Shown: positions 44,711 through 53,372, counted from the first letter of the stretch. The stretch is DNA of 64,000 bases from Murinocardiopsis flavida (GCF_003014485.1 NZ_PYGA01000027.1:26611-90610); one strand, 5' to 3'. Translations and numbers: made by a program. The notes: generated by a model from the sequence alone, not told the origin.

Positions 44711-46273
44711 TCAATCGTCCGCACCGGCGACGCACGGCGCGTAGGGCATGAACTCCCGCTTGCCGTCGTCGGTAGGCGGGCCGAGGTACTGGGCGTCGTG
44801 GGTGCGCCGCTCCTCTGTGGCCCAGTTCGCGCCGAGGCCGAATTGCAGGCCCATCTTCAGGCTCGCTTCGAGGCCGTTGGCCTCGATCTCGTCGTTGGAG
44901 TCCCACTGCCAGACCCGCCCCTGCTCGAAGGCGTGCCGCTCCCAGTCCGGTGCGTCGGGGCCGGGGTCGGTGGCGGGCTGCTCGGAGTCGGTGACCATGC
45001 TGCTGAGGGGGTCGCCTTCGACGCCGCGGGAGTAGTCGAGGACGTTCGCCGGGGGCAGTAGGCCGCGCTCTTCGAGCATGCGCTCGCCCATGGCCTGCTC
45101 TTCGGGCGTGTCGAAGTCGAGTTGGACCATCTGGGTGGAACGCTCGGTGACGGTTTCGGAGTCGCTTCCCTTGCCGCCGTTCTCGTTCAGGTTGCTGTTC
45201 CCCGAGTTGCCGCCCGCACCGTTGATCTCGGTGCCGTCGGTGTGCGAGGTGGTGACGACCGTGGAGTACCGGATGTTGACCAGTTTGCCGTCGTCGTCGC
45301 GCATGACGCGGGTGGCGCCGTTCCAGCTCGCCGCGTCGGCGTTGGTGTTCGACAGGACGTTGCTCCCGATGTCGCCGCTGGCGCCCCAACTGTAGGTCTC
45401 GGCGCGGCCGATGCCCCGCCAGTCGGAGATGTCCATCTTCTGGTCGACGGTGACGTTGCCGCGGGCGCCCAGGTTCAGGTTGATCCCGCCGTCGTTCTTG
45501 TCCTCGTAGTCGCCGTTCTTCGTGCTGCGCTTGTCGGGGTCGGAGGTCCACAACCCGATGCCGTAGTTGGCGTTGCCCTCGACCTCGACGGTGGAGCTCA
45601 CGATGTCGGGTTCGGGGATCTCCACCGGGTCGATGGTGTCGGCCAGGGCGACGGCCATGCCGGAGTCGTATTCGAGCAGCGACTGGTTCTCACGGCTGAC
45701 GTAGGTGTGCAGCTCGTCCTTGAAGTGCTCGTACTCGGCCTGGTCGTCGAAGATGAACGTGGTGCCGGCCTTGAGCCGCCCCGTGCCGTTGGCCTCGAAG
45801 TTCGCGCTGCCGTTGGCGTTGCGGTTGTCGCCGAAGTCGAAGCCCGCGCCGCCGGAGAGGCCCGCCTCCGCCCCGGGGATGGAGGTCACCATGATGCGGC
45901 CGTCGGAGAGCTCCTCGGTGGCGAAGGAGTACTCCTGGCCGATGTGCATGAAGCCGATGTCGGCACGGAAGCCCACCGAGGACCGGTCGCTGGACCTGGG
46001 GCAGTAGGCCGGTGTGACGTCGTGTTCGGCCCGGGGCTCTTCCTCTTCCCCGCAGTCGATCCCCGCGAGGGCGAGCATCCGGCACAGTGCCGAGCCGACG
46101 CCGGTGGAGATCGAGGGCACGAACACCACCAGGCACGCGATGAGGGCGCCCGAGAGGACGATGGCGGAGCCGTACTCGATGGCCCCCGCTCCGCGATCGC
46201 CTAAGGGACGGTGGCACACGGGTGTTCGTGTTGCGGATGACGGGACTGTGAACAGTGTGCAACCTGGGGGCAT
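44711..46273 (-). CDS. Large secreted protein with Flp-prepilin signal
   Basis: 520 residues. DRGAGAIEYGSAIVLSGALIACLVVFVPSI near residues 26-55 is a textbook Flp/Tad prepilin: Gly before the cut, then A-G-A-I-Glu5-Tyr6 and a hydrophobic helix. Flp pilins are about 50-80 residues; here about 460 more follow. That part is Asn/Asp/Gly-rich and looks beta-structured (FDFGDNRNANGSANFEANG, NLGARGNVTVDQKMD), with repeated segments. Four cysteines fall near the start and end (CRM, DCG, YCP, PCVA). It may be a surface subunit or a pseudopilin-anchored binding protein. ATG 46273 lies in a palindrome; GTG 46219 is an alternative. Confidence 0.7.
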   Translation of the reverse strand: MPPGCTLFTVPSSATRTPVCHRPLGDRGAGAIEYGSAIVLSGALIACLVVFVPSISTGVGSALCRMLALAGIDCGEEEEPRAEHDVTPAYCPRSSDRSSVGFRADIGFMHIGQEYSFATEELSDGRIMVTSIPGAEAGLSGGAGFDFGDNRNANGSANFEANGTGRLKAGTTFIFDDQAEYEHFKDELHTYVSRENQSLLEYDSGMAVALADTIDPVEIPEPDIVSSTVEVEGNANYGIGLWTSDPDKRSTKNGDYEDKNDGGINLNLGARGNVTVDQKMDISDWRGIGRAETYSWGASGDIGSNVLSNTNADAASWNGATRVMRDDDGKLVNIRYSTVVTTSHTDGTEINGAGGNSGNSNLNENGGKGSDSETVTERSTQMVQLDFDTPEEQAMGERMLEERGLLPPANVLDYSRGVEGDPLSSMVTDSEQPATDPGPDAPDWERHAFEQGRVWQWDSNDEIEANGLEASLKMGLQFGLGANWATEERRTHDAQYLGPPTDDGKREFMPYAPCVAGADD

Positions 46274-46281
46274 ACCCCCAG
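46264..46281. promoter_or_regulatory. Palindrome overlapping the pilin-like start
   Basis: CTGGGGG and CCCCCAG arms with a 4-nt centre straddle the proposed ATG at 46273-46271. As RNA it would bury the start codon; as DNA it could be an operator. Confidence 0.4.
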
Positions 46282-46423
46282 ACCCTAAACAGGCGCAGTG
46301 GCGGCCACCAGAGCCCCGAGTCCCGAACTTATGTCACGATTACACTTTACATACCACGCTTTTTGCATCACTACACACCATTTCGGGCACACCGGTCCCG
46401 GTCGGCGTCCGACGTAGCCTGGA

Positions 46424-47395
46424 ATGATCATGACGTCACCGACCTCGCGCCGCGCAATGCCCGCAACCGACGAGGCGGCGCGCCTCGCACCCGAGCAGTG
46501 GCGCGCCCGCGAAGCGCGGCACCACGAACGGACCGACTCCCTACTCGCCGACCATCTGCGGCGGCGCAGCGCGGGCGTCGCGCACCCGGTCGAGGACTTC
46601 CTCTTCAGCTACTACAGCCACAAGCCGGCACACCTGCGCCGCTGGCACCCGGGCCCCGGCACCGTCCTCCTCGACGCGCCGCCCGAGCGCACGCGCGAGC
46701 GCTGGCACCGCGAGGTCCGGACCTGCGACGCGGAACCGCCCGGCGCGGTCCTCGACACCGGCGCGTTCCTCGAACGGCGCGGGCCCACGGTCGAGTTCGT
46801 CGCCGCCCTGCTGCGCGCCACCAACTCCCGCCCCGCCCACCTGGGCTGCTTCGGGCTGCACGAGTGGGCGATGGTCTACCGGCTCGGCCCCGAGGACGTC
46901 CGGCACGCGAGCGTCCCGCTGCGCCTGGGGGCCGAGGGGACCGACCGCGTGGTCGACACGCACACCATCCGCTGCTCGCACTACGACGCCTACCGGTTCT
47001 TCACACCGGAGGCGCACGGCCGCAACCGGCTGCGGCCCACCCGCGAAGGGCAGCCGGAACAGGAGCAGCCGGGCTGCCTGCACGCCGGGATGGACGTCTA
47101 CAAGTGGGCGTACAAGCTGGCCCCGGCGGTGCCGGGCGAACTCGTCCTCGACAGCTTCGAGCTGGCCCGCGACATCCGCGCCCTCGACATGCGGGCGTCA
47201 CCCTACGAACTGCGCGCATACGGCTACGACCCGGTGCCGATCGAGACCCCCGAAGGCAAGGCCGCCTACATCGAGGCGCAGCGCGGCTTCACCGAGCGCG
47301 CCAAAGGGCTGCGGGAGCGGCTGCTGCGGGTCTGCGACGCACTCCTCGGCACGGCACCCCACAACGCCGTCCGCCCGGAACCCGGCGCCGCCTGA
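46424..47395 (+). CDS. 3-methyladenine DNA glycosylase-type actinobacterial protein
   Basis: 323 residues. Matches from memory a conserved actinobacterial family usually named 3-methyladenine DNA glycosylase: HPVEDFLFSYYSHKPAHLRRWHPG, HLGCFGLHEWAMVYRLG, CSHYDAYRFFTPEA, GCLHAGMDVYKWAYKL and LARDIRALDMRASPYEL. It has neither the AlkA/Tag helix-hairpin-helix nor other glycosylase motifs that I can see, so the catalytic label is weak even though the family is clear. ATG 46424 or 46430. Divergent from the pilin-like gene across an AT-rich 150-bp gap. Confidence 0.7.
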   Translation: MIMTSPTSRRAMPATDEAARLAPEQWRAREARHHERTDSLLADHLRRRSAGVAHPVEDFLFSYYSHKPAHLRRWHPGPGTVLLDAPPERTRERWHREVRTCDAEPPGAVLDTGAFLERRGPTVEFVAALLRATNSRPAHLGCFGLHEWAMVYRLGPEDVRHASVPLRLGAEGTDRVVDTHTIRCSHYDAYRFFTPEAHGRNRLRPTREGQPEQEQPGCLHAGMDVYKWAYKLAPAVPGELVLDSFELARDIRALDMRASPYELRAYGYDPVPIETPEGKAAYIEAQRGFTERAKGLRERLLRVCDALLGTAPHNAVRPEPGAA

Positions 47396-47457
47396 CCGAG
47401 GCCGGGTGCCGCCCGACCAGGGCCGGGTGCCCCTCTGGCCGGGCCGCGGCATGACAA

Positions 47458-47486
47458 CGGGCCCCCGCGCTGTGCGCGGGGGCCCG
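47458..47486. terminator. Shared terminator, glycosylase-type gene and cold-shock gene
   Basis: Perfect 13-bp stem (47458-47470 and 47474-47486), 3-nt loop, between convergent genes. Confidence 0.8.
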
Positions 47487-47518
47487 GAGCTCAACGGTCA
47501 ACGGACCGCGATAAGTAC

Positions 47519-47722
47519 TTAGAGAACGGTGACGTTCTCGGCCTGCGGGCCCTTCTGACCAGCGACGATGTCGAACTCGACACGCTGGTTCTCCTCCAGG
47601 TTGCGGAAGCCGCTGCCCTGGATGGCGCTGTAGTGCACGAAAGCGTCGCCGCTGCCGTCATCGGGGGCGATGAAGCCGAAGCCCTTTTCGCCGTTGAACC
47701 ACTTGACAGTTCCCTGAGCCAT
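47519..47722 (-). CDS. cspA: Cold-shock protein
   Basis: 67 residues, the standard size of a CspA-type single-strand nucleic-acid chaperone. RNP1 is KGFGFI, RNP2 AFVHYS; the start [18 protein letters not shown] is typical of actinobacterial Csp. A textbook AAGGAG lies 6 nt before ATG 47722. The gene has a leader of up to about 150 nt, as cold-shock genes often do. The symbol is by family, not by proven orthology. Confidence 0.96.
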   Translation of the reverse strand: MAQGTVKWFNGEKGFGFIAPDDGSGDAFVHYSAIQGSGFRNLEENQRVEFDIVAGQKGPQAENVTVL

Positions 47723-48164
47723 ATTTTCTCCTTCAGCTCACAAAGACCGGACGTGCGGGTGCAACGTCCTCCGTTGCCGCGAGCCGTTTCCTGTGTGAAC
47801 ACAAAAAACGCCCGCCGGCCACAAACCCCGCGGACGATCAAGAACCATCAACTGCGAAATCAACGACTAACAACTTGTCTTCGACCCTAGCACCGCGATC
47901 CCACTGGCACCAACATACGCCCCGGGTGACCTGGAACACCCCCGACCGGCACGCGCGCGATCACCGCAACCCGGCCCCATGGGGTGGGCTGCCGTCGCGG
48001 ATGCGAAGCACCCGGCGGCGCGAAACACCACACTCCGCTTTGGGCACCAGACCCCGGACACAGTGGCCCCGCCCTGCGGTGGACCGGACTGACAGGGACT
48101 CTCCAGTGAGGTGGCCGATGCGCTCCGCGCGGAGGCGCAGCCCGGGCCGCGGAGTGGCGCGGGC
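47723..48164. other. 442-bp region: cold-shock leader and repeat copy A
   Basis: The first ~160 nt are the likely 5' leader and promoter of the cold-shock gene (minus strand), AT-richer than the flanks. Beyond it lies the dispersed repeat at 47992-48055. No gene seen. Confidence 0.5.
47992..48055 (+). repeat. Dispersed 64-bp repeat, copy A
   Basis: About four in five positions match copy B at 60649-60712 without gaps. The first 27 nt, including GCGAAGCACCCGGCGG, and the last 11 nt (CACCAGACCCC) are best kept; the middle differs. Confidence 0.7.
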
Positions 48165-49472
48165 TCAGGGGCGGTCGACGGCGCGGCGTCCCGCCAGCGG
48201 GGCGTGGTCCGCCGCGGCGCGGCCCGACTCCCACCCCGCCTCGTCGAGGGCGCCGCGCACCCGGCTGCGCACGGTCTCGGGGAACATCTCCGCGGCCGCC
48301 CGGCCCACCGCCGCGTCCCGGGACGCCAGCACGGGGAGCGGATCCGTCGCGGCGGACTCGGCGGCCTGGCGCCGCGCCGACTCCGCGGCCGCGGCCAGCC
48401 GCTCGCCGATGCGCTGGGCGTAGGAGGTCAGGAACGACCGCCGGTAGGTCTTGGTGCGGCCGCGCCCCGCCGCGCGCTGGCGCGCCTCGCCCGCGACCAT
48501 GGCGGTGTCGGCCTGCACCAGCAGCGAGGTGAACAGCAGCTCCACGGCGTCGAGGTCGCCGGGGTAGCCGACCACGGTGGACATCCCCAGGTCCGAGAGC
48601 CACACGGCGCGGCACCGGTTCGCCTCGGCCACGGCGTCGAGCAGCAGCGCCTTCGCCGCGTCGTAGGGTTCGTCGATCGGCAGCCGGCGGCTCACAGGGC
48701 CGCCGTCGGCGCCCGGCCCGTCGAGGACGGCGCGGTCGATGCTGTGGCGCGCCATCAGCTCCTGCGCCCGCGCGGTGAACGCCTCGGACTCCCGCGGGAA
48801 CTCCGTCGCCTCGGCCTTGGCGAGCAGGGCGCGGACCCGGGCCGCCATCCGGCGCCGTTCCGCCCCTCCCGCTCCGGCCGCGTCGGCACCGGCCGCGTCG
48901 GCACCGGACCCGGCGGTCGGCCGCGCCGCGTGCGTCGTCCCCTCGCCGGGCAGCGGGAGCAGGCGCTCGATGCGGGGCAGCCGCGACAGCTCGAACAGCA
49001 CCTCGATCGCGGTCTCGACCCATTCGGCGAGCAGTGCCTTCTCGCGCAGGGCCCATTCGCGCGGGTAGCCGCCGTCGGCGGACCACCAGACCGCCGCGCC
49101 GGTGTCGGCCAGCTGGGCGCTCCACTGCGGGTCCACGCGGTCGGCGGGGTAGCGCCGCATCTCCGCTGCGACGGCGTCAACCGCCATGCGGGAGTGCCGT
49201 TCGCCGCGCACCTTGCCGACCTGGCGCACCGCCTCGGCCGGTTGCCAGCCGACGCCCCACGCCCGGGTGACGGCACCGGTCAGCCGGGCGATGAGCAGCA
49301 GGGCGACACCGTCGCCGCCGTCGCCGAGCCCCGCTGTCAGGCGGTCGGTGTGCCGCTGGAACCCCGCTGTGTCGCCGCCCGCGAGGGCGTAAAGGGCCCC
49401 GCCGACCGCATCGGCGTACGGGTCGTCCCCCGAGGCGGGCGCGCCGCCCCGCCCGTCCGCTGTCTCGCCCAT
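48165..49472 (-). CDS. DUF2786 domain protein
   Basis: About 435 residues from ATG 49472 (GGGGAC upstream). The DUF2786 motif RVRALLAKAEATEFPRESEA continues into FTARAQELMARHSID near the middle. After it come LWLSDLGMSTVVGYPGDLDAVELLFTSL-type segments and TYRRSFLTSYAQRIGERL, as in other actinobacterial members. The first 200 residues are helical and partly disordered. No enzymatic role is known. The upstream small membrane gene ends 19 nt before it, so they form an operon. Confidence 0.82.
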   Translation of the reverse strand: MGETADGRGGAPASGDDPYADAVGGALYALAGGDTAGFQRHTDRLTAGLGDGGDGVALLLIARLTGAVTRAWGVGWQPAEAVRQVGKVRGERHSRMAVDAVAAEMRRYPADRVDPQWSAQLADTGAAVWWSADGGYPREWALREKALLAEWVETAIEVLFELSRLPRIERLLPLPGEGTTHAARPTAGSGADAAGADAAGAGGAERRRMAARVRALLAKAEATEFPRESEAFTARAQELMARHSIDRAVLDGPGADGGPVSRRLPIDEPYDAAKALLLDAVAEANRCRAVWLSDLGMSTVVGYPGDLDAVELLFTSLLVQADTAMVAGEARQRAAGRGRTKTYRRSFLTSYAQRIGERLAAAAESARRQAAESAATDPLPVLASRDAAVGRAAAEMFPETVRSRVRGALDEAGWESGRAAADHAPLAGRRAVDRP

Positions 49473-49491
49473 CGTCCCCGTTCCGTCCGTT

Positions 49492-49863
49492 TCACTGATG
49501 GGGCGGCCCGTACCCGTACCCCTGCGGCGGGCCGTACCCCTGGTCCGCCGGCCACTGCACCGGCGGCCCGTAAGTGCCCATGCCGCCCGCCCGCATCCGG
49601 CGCCGCCGACGCGCCCCGGCCACGCCGATCGCCACCGGCACACCGACCGACGCCGCGGTCAGCGCCGCCCCGATGACGAGGACGGCAGTCGCCGCCTCGG
49701 TGTCGCCCTGGACGAAGCCGCCGAACGAGATGAGCATCATGAAGACGCCGATCGGCGCCGCCAACACGCCGAGCACGATCGCGACGATGAACCCCGCGGA
49801 GACCCCTGAACCGGGTTGCGGGGGCCGGGACCGGTACGCCTGCCCGCCCGAATAGGGGTACAC
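49492..49863 (-). CDS. Small Pro/Gly/Tyr-rich membrane protein
   Basis: 123 residues from GTG 49863, which has AAGGAG 5 nt upstream. Two membrane helices (VSAGFIVAIVLGVLAAPIGVFM and AATAVLVIGAALTAASVGVPV) lie between a short Tyr/Ser/Pro head and a tail of YGPP-type repeats (YGPPQGYGYGPP). Such tails occur on many actinobacterial membrane proteins. No known function. Confidence 0.75.
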   Translation of the reverse strand: MYPYSGGQAYRSRPPQPGSGVSAGFIVAIVLGVLAAPIGVFMMLISFGGFVQGDTEAATAVLVIGAALTAASVGVPVAIGVAGARRRRRMRAGGMGTYGPPVQWPADQGYGPPQGYGYGPPHQ

Positions 49864-50015
49864 GAGGGCTCCTTCACGATGAGGGAAAAGGGGTCCTGGA
49901 CCGACGGTAGCGCGGTCCGCGCACCGGCCGCCGCAGGGCGGCGTGTCCCCGCGACGGCTCCGACCCGCCGGGCTGCGCACGCCCCGCACCGGTGCGATGA
50001 GGTAGAAGGGAGGGC

Positions 50016-50552
50016 ATGACCGAGACGACGGACACCACGCCCGGGTGGCTCTCGCGCGAAGAGATGGACGCCGCGCGCGACCGCCTGCCGATCCTCTACG
50101 TCAACGCCGTGCCGGTGCGCACCGACGACTCCGGCGCGGTGACCAGCGTCGGCCTGTTGTGGCGGGCGACCGACGACGGCACCATCAGCAGGGCGCTGGT
50201 CGCCGGGCGCGTGCTCTTCCACGAACGGGTGCGCGACTCCCTGCTGCGCCACCTGGAGAAGGACCTCGGGCCGGTGGCGCTGCCGCAGGTCCCGCCCTCT
50301 CCGCAGCCGTTCACGGTGGCCGAGTACTTCCCCACACCGGGCACCACCGCATTCCACGACCAGCGACAGCACGCGGTCGCGCTGGCCTACGTCGTTCCGG
50401 TCACCGGCGACTGCCGTCCCCGCCAGGACGCACTGGACCTGGTGTGGTTCACCCCCGAGGAGGCCGTGAGCCCCGACGTCCAGCAGGAGATGGGCGGCGG
50501 CCAGGGCGTCCTGCTCCGCCAGGCTCTCGCCCACGTGGGCCACGCCCCCTGA
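50016..50552 (+). CDS. Nudix-fold protein, DUF4916 type
   Basis: 178 residues. GWLSREEMDAARDRLPILYV and AEYFPTPGTTAFHDQRQHAVALAYVVP are DUF4916 features. The Nudix box position reads GRVLFHERVRDSLLRHLEKDLG split across the helix: the spacing of G-x5-E-x7-R is kept, but REUxEE is RHLEKD, so most metal-binding glutamates are lost. It may bind rather than hydrolyse a nucleoside diphosphate-like ligand. AAGGGAGGG precedes ATG 50016. Confidence 0.8.
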   Translation: MTETTDTTPGWLSREEMDAARDRLPILYVNAVPVRTDDSGAVTSVGLLWRATDDGTISRALVAGRVLFHERVRDSLLRHLEKDLGPVALPQVPPSPQPFTVAEYFPTPGTTAFHDQRQHAVALAYVVPVTGDCRPRQDALDLVWFTPEEAVSPDVQQEMGGGQGVLLRQALAHVGHAP

Positions 50553-50558
50553 GTCCGC

Positions 50559-50592
50559 CGCCGTGCCGCCCGCCGCGGGCGGCGGCACGGCG
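50559..50592 (+). terminator. Hairpin after the Nudix-fold gene
   Basis: 12-bp stem (50559-50570 and 50581-50592) with a 10-nt loop, 7 nt after the stop. Confidence 0.6.
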
Positions 50593-50671
50593 CCACCCTG
50601 CCCCACCCGGTCCTACATGGCACCGTGCACCGCCGCAGTACCCGCTTCCGCTTCCCCCCAGGAGGTCCCCC

Positions 50672-51298
50672 ATCAGCGGCACCGTCATCGCCCTCATAGC
50701 GTCCGCGATCGGCGTGCTCGGCACGCTCGCGTCCGCCGTCGTCACCCAGCGGGCGGCCGAGCGGACCAAGGCCCGCGAGTTCGAGGAGGCCGAGCGCCGC
50801 CGGATCGACGACCGCGCGTTCGAGGTCCGGCAGGCCCTGCTCGCCGCGCGCCGCGAGTGCTACATCGAGGTCAATACCGCCTCCCGCTATTACCACACGC
50901 TCATGCGCAACTGCTATCACGCGCTTCTCCTCGGCCCGCTGCCCGCCGAGATGCGCGACCGCCTCGACCACGCGCGGGTCGACCACCGCGCCAAGTACTC
51001 CGTCGCGCAGATGGTGGTCCCCGACGACGTGCTCAGGTCGGTCGAGCGGGTGAACGACGAGTTCAACCGCCTCTACGGCCAGATCCTGGAGCTCGCCGAG
51101 GACCGGGCCAAACCCGGGGAGAGCACGAGCACCCTGCTCGCGAGCCTCGACCGGCCCGACGGGCTGGTGCCCCGACTGGAGGAGATGCGCACGGTCATGC
51201 GGGTCGACCTCGGCACCTCGGCGGTGGCCCGCACGGAGCCCGCGCTCGCATCGACCGAGGCCGCCGAGGACGCCGAGGACGGAAAGAGCCCAGGGTGA
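50672..51298 (+). CDS. Membrane-anchored coiled-coil protein, apparent ATC start
   Basis: About 208 residues. A perfect AGGAGG (50660-50665) lies 6 nt before ATC 50672, which opens ISGTVIALIASAIGVLGTLASAVV, a membrane anchor. The frame has no ATG, GTG or TTG between the previous gene and this point; the next GTG (50713 region) would cut the helix. A helical region follows (QRAAERTKAREFEEAERRRI) and a domain with RRECYIEVNTASRYYHTLMRN. Homologues I can recall in general form are uncharacterised. Either a rare ATC initiation or a sequence error of ATG. Confidence 0.7.
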   Translation: MSGTVIALIASAIGVLGTLASAVVTQRAAERTKAREFEEAERRRIDDRAFEVRQALLAARRECYIEVNTASRYYHTLMRNCYHALLLGPLPAEMRDRLDHARVDHRAKYSVAQMVVPDDVLRSVERVNDEFNRLYGQILELAEDRAKPGESTSTLLASLDRPDGLVPRLEEMRTVMRVDLGTSAVARTEPALASTEAAEDAEDGKSPG

Positions 51299-51343
51299 GC
51301 AGACCCGGCGCCGCACGGGTGACCGGGGCCCGTGGCGCCGGGC

Positions 51344-51964
51344 TCAGTCGAGGGCGACGGGCTCGCGCGCGGGGTCGGTCACCAGGTCGGGGTCGCGGTC
51401 GCGCAGGACCGCGATGAGGGGGTCGACCGTTCCCGCCTGCTGCGCCGCGGCGCCCTCGTCCGCGGTCAAGCCGACGAGCTGGAAGAACAGGACGAGCCCG
51501 TTGTCGGTGTCGATGCCGCGGAGATCGACGTCGGGCACGATCGCCAGCGACGTCATGGCGCCGTTGGCGGGCTCGCCGCCCAGCGGCCCCGGTGTGACGA
51601 TCCAGTGCCCCAGGTCGAGGTCGGCGCCCGCGAGGAACCGGTCGGCCACCGCGTGCATGACCCGCAGCACCCACTGCGGGGGCGCGGTGCTCTCGGGCTC
51701 CCGGGGGATCCGGCAGGTGAACTCGAAGCCGGCGCCGGAGACCTTCGCCTGGGGGCTCGTCTTCCCGCCCAGTTCGGTCAGCCCGAAGGTGACCAGCAGC
51801 CAGTGCCGCTCCAGCGGATAGGCGAGTACGCCGTCGATCGCCGCGCCCGCCGTGTCGCCCGCGGCGAACTGCACGGTCAGCGGCTCGGCGTCGGGGTACC
51901 GCCCGGCCCACCCCCGATAGATCTCCACGAGCCCCGGCAGCAGCTCCGACATCGCACTTCCCAT
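51344..51964 (-). CDS. Suppressor of fused (SUFU) domain protein
   Basis: 206 residues spanning one SUFU-like domain: VLAYPLERHWLLVTFGLTELG, SGAGFEFTCRIPRE, WVLRVMHAVADRFLAGADLDLGHWI split over strands, and LVLFFQLVGLTADE. SUFU is a eukaryotic signalling domain with many soluble bacterial relatives, often immunity proteins to polymorphic toxins. No toxin gene adjoins here. ATG 51964 or 51952. Convergent with the coiled-coil protein gene. Confidence 0.85.
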   Translation of the reverse strand: MGSAMSELLPGLVEIYRGWAGRYPDAEPLTVQFAAGDTAGAAIDGVLAYPLERHWLLVTFGLTELGGKTSPQAKVSGAGFEFTCRIPREPESTAPPQWVLRVMHAVADRFLAGADLDLGHWIVTPGPLGGEPANGAMTSLAIVPDVDLRGIDTDNGLVLFFQLVGLTADEGAAAQQAGTVDPLIAVLRDRDPDLVTDPAREPVALD

Positions 51965-52010
51965 CTCCCGGCCCGGACAGTGAGCACCGGGTAGCGAGCA
52001 TAGGGCGCGC

Positions 52011-53120
52011 TCACCCCCTGCGGATCCACCCCCGCGGGCGCGGCGTCCGGCGCCTCGGCGCGATGCGGTCGAAGCGCAGCCGCTCCATGAGGTCGATGAC
52101 GTAGTTCACGACGTCGGTCGCCGAGTCGGTGGCCCCGTAGACCAGCGGCGAGCGCGCACTGTCGGGCCGGACCTGCGAGGTGTAGAGGATCACCGGGATG
52201 TCGATGCCCTGGGCCCCGAACTCCCGGAGCATGTCGAGCCCCGCGTCGGGCGCCCCGGCACGCCCGATGTCGCTGATGACCAGGTCGCAGCGCGGCGGGG
52301 AGAGCTCGGCGACCGCCTCGGGGGTCGACACCACGGGGATCACCGTCATGCCGACCTCCTGGAAGAGGCGTATGAGGTGGCGGTTGTTCTCCGGGTGGTC
52401 GTCGACCCAGAGGATGCGCCCGCCGCGCAGGGTGGCGGCCGAGTGCTCCAACCGCGCGGCTGCGCTGCGCTGCCCGTAGAGCGACGGCCGCGCGGACCCG
52501 CGCCGCGGGTCGGCGGTCGGCCGCGGCCGGGGAGTGTCGGCGGCGCCCCGCGGCTGAGCGGGCGGCGGCCGCAGCGGCAGGGTGCTCGGATACGGCGACC
52601 CGCTGTGCGTCGGCGGCGTGTCGGACCCTTCGTCTGGCCGCCGGTCGTCCGCCGCGTCGTCGGCCTCGTCATCGGCCGCCGCCGGGGGACGCCGCGCGCT
52701 CCACGTCGGCCCCGGCGTCGGCCCCTCGGAGTCGGGATCGTCGGGCGGCGCGGGCCGGGCACGGGGAACGGGGCCGTCCTGGGCCGGATGGTCGTACCCG
52801 CCGACCCCTGCCTGGTATCCGCCGGGCCCGGAACCGGCTCCCGCCCCGAAGGCGCCCCCTGCCGCCGGATCCCGGTCGCCGGCACCCTCCAGCGGCGGCC
52901 CGGCCGGGTGCCCGGCCAGTGCGGACTCCGCCGCCTTCGCGAGCAGCTCCTCGGCCTGGTCGAAGGCGATCCCGACCCCGAACGCGTTGACCTCGGTCAC
53001 CCGCGGCAGGAGAAGCTCGATCAGCGGCTTGCGCAGCGAGACGAACACGAAGACGATCAGGCCGATCCACATGGCGGTGGTGACGAGACCGAACACGCCC
53101 TGCCACATCGAACCGTCCAC
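52011..53120 (-). CDS. Membrane-anchored receiver-domain protein
   Basis: About 369 residues from GTG 53120 (GGAGG 4 nt upstream); ATG 53108 is an alternative. One N-terminal membrane helix (VFGLVTTAMWIGLIVFVFVS), a short helix (GIAFDQAEELLAKAAE), then about 170 Pro/Gly/Asp-rich disordered residues. The last ~130 form a response-regulator receiver: RILWVDDHPENN with acidic pair, LVISDIGR with phosphoacceptor Asp, VILYTSQVRPD. There is no output domain. It is divergent from the conservon, whose kinase-like gene starts about 250 bp away, so it may be its target. Physiological role unknown. Confidence 0.8.
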   Translation of the reverse strand: MDGSMWQGVFGLVTTAMWIGLIVFVFVSLRKPLIELLLPRVTEVNAFGVGIAFDQAEELLAKAAESALAGHPAGPPLEGAGDRDPAAGGAFGAGAGSGPGGYQAGVGGYDHPAQDGPVPRARPAPPDDPDSEGPTPGPTWSARRPPAAADDEADDAADDRRPDEGSDTPPTHSGSPYPSTLPLRPPPAQPRGAADTPRPRPTADPRRGSARPSLYGQRSAAARLEHSAATLRGGRILWVDDHPENNRHLIRLFQEVGMTVIPVVSTPEAVAELSPPRCDLVISDIGRAGAPDAGLDMLREFGAQGIDIPVILYTSQVRPDSARSPLVYGATDSATDVVNYVIDLMERLRFDRIAPRRRTPRPRGWIRRG

Positions 53121-53372
53121 CCGTCCTCCGTCCGGTACCGAGAAGCACCATGCGGCGACGACGTTAGCAAGAACGCGCGGCGGAAAGCGGCCGAACGCGG
53201 ATCCATCCGAACGGACCGGACACGCGCGACCGCCGCGCGGCCCGCACCGCGCTCGCGGGATCGGCATTCGCCACCGAATCGGCCCCCGATTCACCGATGT
53301 CCGCTATGTTTTGACCCGCGGCTCGGCGGCACGCGTGCTGGCGCACGCGTGCCCGGCGGGCCGTGTGCACGG

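Noticed and set aside
48111..49676. Long plus-strand frame opposite the DUF2786 gene.
   Set aside because: It mirrors the third-position GC of the real minus-strand gene, has no domain, and lacks a start signal.
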